The translations under genes were made by a program, and so were the position numbers. Below the pieces are notes generated by a model that worked only from the letters and a program-made list of their open reading frames with translations, was not told the DNA's origin and ran no database searches. Shown one piece after another: positions 58,873-64,000 of a stretch of DNA of 64,000 nucleotides. The first letter of the stretch is position 1; each line of letters starts with the position of its first letter. The DNA is from Gnetum montanum (taxonomy: Eukaryota; Streptophyta; Gnetopsida; Gnetales; Gnetaceae). Location: positions 3,438 through 67,437 of the forward strand of contig MNCI01005967.1 of the NCBI GenBank assembly GCA_015680685.1. Reading direction: 5' to 3'.

Positions 58873-59693
58873 TGATGGAGCATCAATGTGTTGAGTCAAT
58901 AAGTCCCCATTAACTTGGTCTCGTCAATAAGTCCCTATCAATGTGGCCCCATCTATGTGGTGTTGCCCCATCGATGAGGCCAAGTCACCATAACATTTGC
59001 TATGTTTATGGGGCCCCATCAATGCAACTCCATAATAAATTCTATAAATATGCACTCACCCATTGTATTTATAGAGGTCTTGTCACAGTTGCAATAGAGC
59101 TCTTGTAGTTTTATCATTTGAAAGTTAAAATATTTATTTGAGTGCCTGCAACAGAAGTAAGAAAGTATATGAATCTTTATTCAAGCATTGACATACCTAA
59201 GAACACCAGTGTGAATGGTAATACAGATGAGCCTTTTGATCAAACCTTGCAACACTTGGAATAGATTAATGATTTATTTATGCATTTATCATTTTCATTA
59301 ATTATGTGATAAATTAAGATAAGTAAGAATTTAACTAATTAATTAATTAATCTAAACAAATTAAATACATAAGTATGATCACTTCAAGCATAATATATAG
59401 TTAGTTATTAATTAACAATTAGATTAGTTAAATTGGATAATAAATTAAGCTTTAACTTATTATCAATTATACGAGAATAAAATATAAAATAATAAAAATC
59501 ATGTGTCCTAATTACACATAACCATATAACTAAGCTTCACAAGTTTAGTTGGGATGACAATGATTGTCACAATTAGATTTCACTTCCTAGAACCAACGTA
59601 CTAAGGAACTTAAGGTTTGTAGAATTTGATTGAATTGTGTGTGAGCACTTGTAATTCATATGGTTGGATGTAGGGTATACTCATTGCTAATCA
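58873..59693 (+). repeat. Element F 5' LTR
   Basis: Starts TGATGGAGCATCAATG, ends GCTAATCA. U3 at 58880-59035 contains repeated CATCAATG/CATCGATG words separated by GGCCCC-like spacers. TATA box CTATAAATATGC at about 59041. The left end is set by analogy with element A. Confidence 0.8.
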
Positions 59694-59694
59694 T

Positions 59695-59713
59695 TTATGC
59701 TATTAATAGGGAC
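59695..59713 (+). promoter_or_regulatory. Element F primer-binding site (degenerate)
   Basis: TTATGCTATTAATAGGGAC holds the position one base after the LTR. It has more mismatches to the tRNA-Asp complement than the others, so F is old. Confidence 0.5.
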
Positions 59714-59854
59714 CTTTAGTTGTTATGTGTGCTATCTATGATTTAGTGAAAAATTATTTAACATCACTAGAACAAACCCTAAAGTCATATCATACATCAC
59801 TATAACTACAACAATTATACGAAAGCATACTACATTTCTTGTCTTCTAATACAA

Positions 59855-62230
59855 TATCTCTTCTTCTCACAGGAGTGATTCTCTACCCGAGTTTGATGAA
59901 GTAAATCAATAGGTGCCCCAACAATATAGAGTAATATATGCTCATCTTAATGATTTTGTACCCAATTTCATCTTTTTCCTACACTAGGATGAACAACTAC
60001 ATTGGTGAGACATGGAGGGCAATATTGTGTTGCCACCTAATTGATCCATTCCTATGATGCTCCACCAAACTCTTATGTTGTTGGGCATCCAAGGACCTCA
60101 TGTTTGATATGTTGTGTAGGATAGTAATGCCAGGGATTATCATTCCACTAATGCACAATTTCTAATGGATCGATACCCACAGTAGTGCTACAAGTCTATG
60201 AAGGGGAAGTGGTCTAATGATTCCCCATTCCTAAGGTCCTAAAAATATGGTGAAGAATCATTCTCTAGAGTTTTCCATATAGAGAGACTCCTCTCTTTAA
60301 CTTTGATGAAGGAGGTTAAAACTAGAACTTGTATTCCATGATACATAATCTCGATTCTAGTAAGAATGGATCCCATGACTAAGGGAGATCCAAGAAGGAG
60401 AGTCATGATAGGGATATAGCTAAGTAGCATTATCATGATCATGGTTGTGACTACTGAAGAGGGTGTGGTAGGCACCATGATGATGCTAGTCCTCCTTTCT
60501 CTTCACCTTCATCATCATCTTCTTCCTCTTCTATCTTTGAACACAACTATAAAGGATGTGATCATGATGGAGGTGACTAACATGACTAAGATGATCATAG
60601 GGACCACTGGGAAAGTTAAGATCCAAGGCAAAGGCATTCAAGAGAGGCCCATCATCATGAACAAAGGGGTAGTAGAGGGCATCATAGGCACTAGGGTCAT
60701 GGTTATGATGAGCCTTTTCTCACTACTTGAAGCATGCTAAACCTCATAGAGGTAGTGAGAATTCTGACAAGGAATGTGAAACATAGCAAGATTAAGTAAT
60801 TAGATATGAACAACATCTTCAAGTTTGAGGGGGGATATAACTCCAATCCACAAAACCATCTTCAATATTTCACGATGCCTGTGCCTTAAAAAACATAGAA
60901 AATGACTAGCAAAAACTTAAGTTGTTTCTCAGGACACATCAAAGAAGCAAAAAGTTGGTAGCAATTCTTGGAGCTAAAATTAATCCATAGATGGAGTACA
61001 ATGCTCAAGCTATTTAATGACAAGTATCAAATGTACTCCTGAGTGTCCAATCTAAAAAGGTAAATCCAAGGTTCTATGCAAGGAACACATGAGTCCTTGG
61101 ATGCCATCAGGGGTAGATAATATTCCTTATTACACTGATGTGCTAGACATTGTTACTCTTAACAAGAATAACTTTGCCACATCATAGATGGAATTTTCTC
61201 TAAAATGAGGAGAACTCTTACCATCTACACCCAAGGAAGAATATCAGAATTAAGAGCCCATTAGATCCAAAGGCTAATCAAGTAGGTAGTAAAAGAAGAA
61301 GGAGAGTTAAGAAAACATGAAAGTGTAGAAGAATATAATTGAAATCCTTCTATTCACAAGAGGGAGCTCTAATTTTGTAACAGTGAAGAGGAATTATCAC
61401 CTGATGAGGTGATGAACTAGAAAACCTTACCAGTTCAAAATTTTACCTATGAAATTTTGGCTAAGGTAAATCAATTATGGAACTCTATGATAGCAAATTT
61501 CAAGTTGTCCTAAAAATTACTGAAGATTCCAAAAAACAAGGTGGTGATTGTGATCACAGGAGGTGAAAGGAAGCTGAACATGCTAGTCAAATGGGTAAGG
61601 GAAAGATTGCTGCAGTAGAGAAAGTTATAAAAATTAAAGTAGATGATGATGATGGGTGCGATAGTTGCCAATATGAACATCCTAAGGGATGTTTTCCTAT
61701 AGTGTCACAGTTATAGGAGTCTAGGGTGTATGCTCTGAATCCATAACTAGCAGAAAGACAAACACCTAGAAGATTGTCTTATCCTTAAGGCAATCCAAGG
61801 TAGTTCCATCAACAACAACACTATTATCCAAGTAAAACTCCTTCACAATTGTATGAGTAGTATCAATAGTGGCAGCAACCACAATCATGGGGGATGCCAC
61901 CACCAAGGTAGCAATACCCTTATAGGTAGCTAGATCCATATGGGTATTACATTTAGCAACCTCTATCTCTATGTGACTCTTCTAGTCACGTTTCTTCTTT
62001 CCAACATCACTACTATCATCTCGAATACTATAGAACTCATTCTCCACATTCTAGGAGGGACACCACATTCCATCCTCATCCTCCTCCTATTCCTACACCT
62101 GTTTCTCCATCCTCAATGTAGCTACCACCTACTCCACACATGCAGGATGAATTTCCAATCCAACTAGAGAAATGCAATGCTCATAAAAGACCTTTTTTTT
62201 GACCCAATAGCCCTACTAAGCCCTCATAAA
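59855..62230 (+). pseudogene. Element F gag remnant (start codon lost)
   Basis: The start corresponding to MSSSH in D reads ATATCTCTTCTTCTCAC, so ATG has become ATC. Fragments follow in gag order: a Ser-rich segment near 60520, RAHXIQRLIKXVVKEEGEL-type sequence near 61260, CDSCQYEHPKGCF near 61660 and QWQQPQSWGMPPPR near 61870. Frames are broken throughout. Confidence 0.75.
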
Positions 62231-62279
62231 CTCAAGCGATAGTACCTTGATCTTACCTCATCCTCTACAAACCATTCCA

Positions 62280-62890
62280 TTAGGAACCCTTCAAATCAAA
62301 TGCTACTCAAAATTCATATTGTTATGCTCACTCATGTCATATCTAATTGGATTCAAGTTGGAAATCTTCCTAAGAAATTAGCTGATCTTGGGAGTCCTCT
62401 TATCTATTTACAAATCACTGGGAACAAACCATGTAAAGTTCTTCTTAATTCAATTTTTAGTGTTAACTTGATTTCTCATGAGATGTATACTACCTAGAAC
62501 CTACCACCTCTTAAGAAGAGAAATATCCAATTAGAATTAATGAATTAGTCCATTATTGTTCCATTGGAACTAGTAGGAGACATTGTGATCACTATCTGTG
62601 GGTGGTCTTATCTTACCAATTTCTTAGTAATTAAGGTTGAGAACTAGAAGGGGGCCTTCCCAATCATTATGGAAATGGCATGGCTAAGCACTATTGATGA
62701 GAGAATGGGCATAAGAGATATTTCCTTGAAAATATCTATGGAAAATGCATTTGGAAAGATAAAAAAGAAGTGAGTTCCATGCATCATGTACAATGATATC
62801 AGGTGCAATTGAATGTAGAAACTTTGGTTAGTAAAAACAACATCTATTTCCTTGTGCAGGTAGTCTGCACATGAAGCAGACATTTAAAGG
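62280..62890 (+). pseudogene. Element F retropepsin-like protease remnant
   Basis: 62300-62497 reads GNKPCKVLLNSIFSVNLIS. The DSG of E is NSI here, so the active site is lost. Then come ITICGWSYLTNFLVIKV and FPIIMEMAWLSTIDE. Confidence 0.78.
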
Positions 62891-62935
62891 TATCTGTATG
62901 CAGTAGCCACAAAACAAGAGGGTACCTCATGGCTG

Positions 62936-63169
62936 ATGACTGATTCTAACAGTAGCACAATGTGCATTGAACCTACTGAGAGCCTAACATGTGCTTATGT
63001 TGTAGGCATGGATGAGCTAGAGCAAGTTCATCACCAACTCTCTAATAATGAAAATGATGATACCAATTGGGGAGAGTTGGAGATCCCTAAGAATTTCAAA
63101 CAAGAGTCCCTAGAGTTGAAAGCTCTACTTGCTAGCCTGGAATATGCATTCCTAAAACATGGAAAGTGA
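62936..63169 (+). pseudogene. Element F protease-RT linker
   Basis: Open for 77 codons with MDELEQVHHQLSNNENDD and IPKNFKQESLELKALLAS, matching A and D. Confidence 0.7.
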
Positions 63170-63369
63170 GTCATACTTAATGCTAAAATTGCTTCCAAGA
63201 AAAAAGAAAAATTGTTGAAATTGGTTAACAAATGGTCAACAACCTTTTCCTAGTCATATCTTGAACTCAGTAAAATTGATCCATGGCTATGCCAGCACTA
63301 CATGTATCCTAATGCATCCATAAATCTATGGAAGCAACCATAATGGCTATTGAATCCAAAATTGAAGCA

Positions 63370-64000
63370 AATAGTAAAAGAGGAGATTAAGCAACTCCTT
63401 AAGGTAAGGTTCATCTATCTCATTACAGTTAGTGAGTGGGTCAGCCCACTTGCGATAATGCCAAAAAGAGGTGGTAAATGATAGGTTTATATCAACTTCA
63501 AGCTATTAAACATGACAACATTTAAAGATCAATTTTTTTTGTCATTCATTCATAAGGTGTTGGAAACCATATCTAGGAATTGCTATTATAGTTTTCTAAA
63601 TGGTTATAGTGGCTATAACCAAATCCAAATTGCACTAGAAAACTAGGCCAAAACAACATTCACAAGTTCCTAGGGGACCTTTGCATATTACAAGATTCCT
63701 TTTGATCTATGTAAGGCTCCTACCACTTTCCAATGCTTAGTCTTAAGTGTCTTTCAATAGCAAATAGGTAGCAAAATTAAAAGTATTTATGGATGAATTA
63801 ACCACTTATGGTGCTACATTCAAGCAAACCTTGAAGCACCTTAAGCAAGTCCTCAAACTATGTGTAGAAATAAACCTACAACTCAATTGGCAAAAGATCC
63901 AACTCATGCTCCAATAAGGCATTGTATTGGGGTGTATAATTTCATAGGAAGCGATCAAGGCATACCCTAAAAAGAGAAGGATCATCCAAGAAATAACTCA
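63370..64000 (+). pseudogene. Element F reverse transcriptase, 5' part
   Basis: Reads SEWVSPLAIMPKRGGK, then LNGYSGYNQIQIALEN and KVFMDELTTYGATFKQTL. The catalytic motif is FMDE (63786-63797) instead of FMDD, the same change as in A, and stops are frequent. It runs off the window. Confidence 0.82.

Larger units (their letters stand above)
58873..64000 (+). mobile_element. Element F: Ty3/gypsy LTR retrotransposon, truncated by the window edge
   Basis: 5' LTR, decayed primer site, gag, protease and RT are seen; the rest lies beyond the window. It is inserted into RT of element B, opposite strand. The LTR resembles that of A more than those of C, D or E. Expected duplicated site AAACT (58868-58872) cannot be checked without the right end. 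Confidence 0.88.

Overview
The window looks like nuclear DNA of a seed plant with a large, repeat-swollen genome. A gymnosperm fits best, because the only host-type gene seen resembles the gymnosperm terpene synthases. That taxon call is inference. There are no bacterial operons, RNA genes or CRISPR arrays. Most of the DNA is Ty3/gypsy LTR retrotransposon sequence, heavily broken by stops and frameshifts.

Layout: 1-2106 is unassigned AT-rich DNA. Element A (2112-14012, minus strand) is a complete but decayed retroelement with a perfect target-site duplication (TSD), two LTRs, gag, protease, RT, RNase H, integrase and an extra accessory ORF after pol. 14018-17750 holds a 3 x 106 bp tandem repeat and a non-LTR retrotransposon remnant. 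About 17.75-27.8 kb is a CpG-containing gene-like island. It carries a possible plastid-targeted first exon with an upstream TATA box (18.4-18.8 kb), local tandem duplications, a hAT transposase remnant (21.9-22.7 kb) and eight recognisable exons of a terpene synthase (23172-27033) with a DHIYD motif in place of DDxxD. The final synthase exon is not seen and two places need an indel to stay in frame, so it is called a probable pseudogene.

From about 29.8 kb to the right edge the window is a nested stack. The oldest element, B (minus strand, Tat-like pol), was split by three plus-strand insertions: C (32980-41607, TSD AGTAG), D (41821-58372, TSD ACAAG) and F (from 58873, running off the window). 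D was in turn split by E (46986-53954, TSD CTTAC/CTTGC). The B pol reading frame resumes across the C and D insertions, which confirms the nesting.

A, C, D, E and F belong to one related group. They share LTR ends TGATG...TCA, a primer-binding site resembling the complement of the tRNA-Asp 3' end, and a CATGGGGG polypurine tract. They differ in gene content: A has gag-pol plus the accessory ORF, D has gag-pol only, C has gag plus the accessory ORF without pol, E has gag plus protease without RT/integrase, and F is visible from gag into RT. All four elements whose 3' half is visible share a conserved non-coding module after pol, and several carry extra internal copies of the polypurine-tract motif. 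These shared non-coding signals, the accessory ORF, the clustered insertions in B and the altered terpene synthase are the points most worth a second look.
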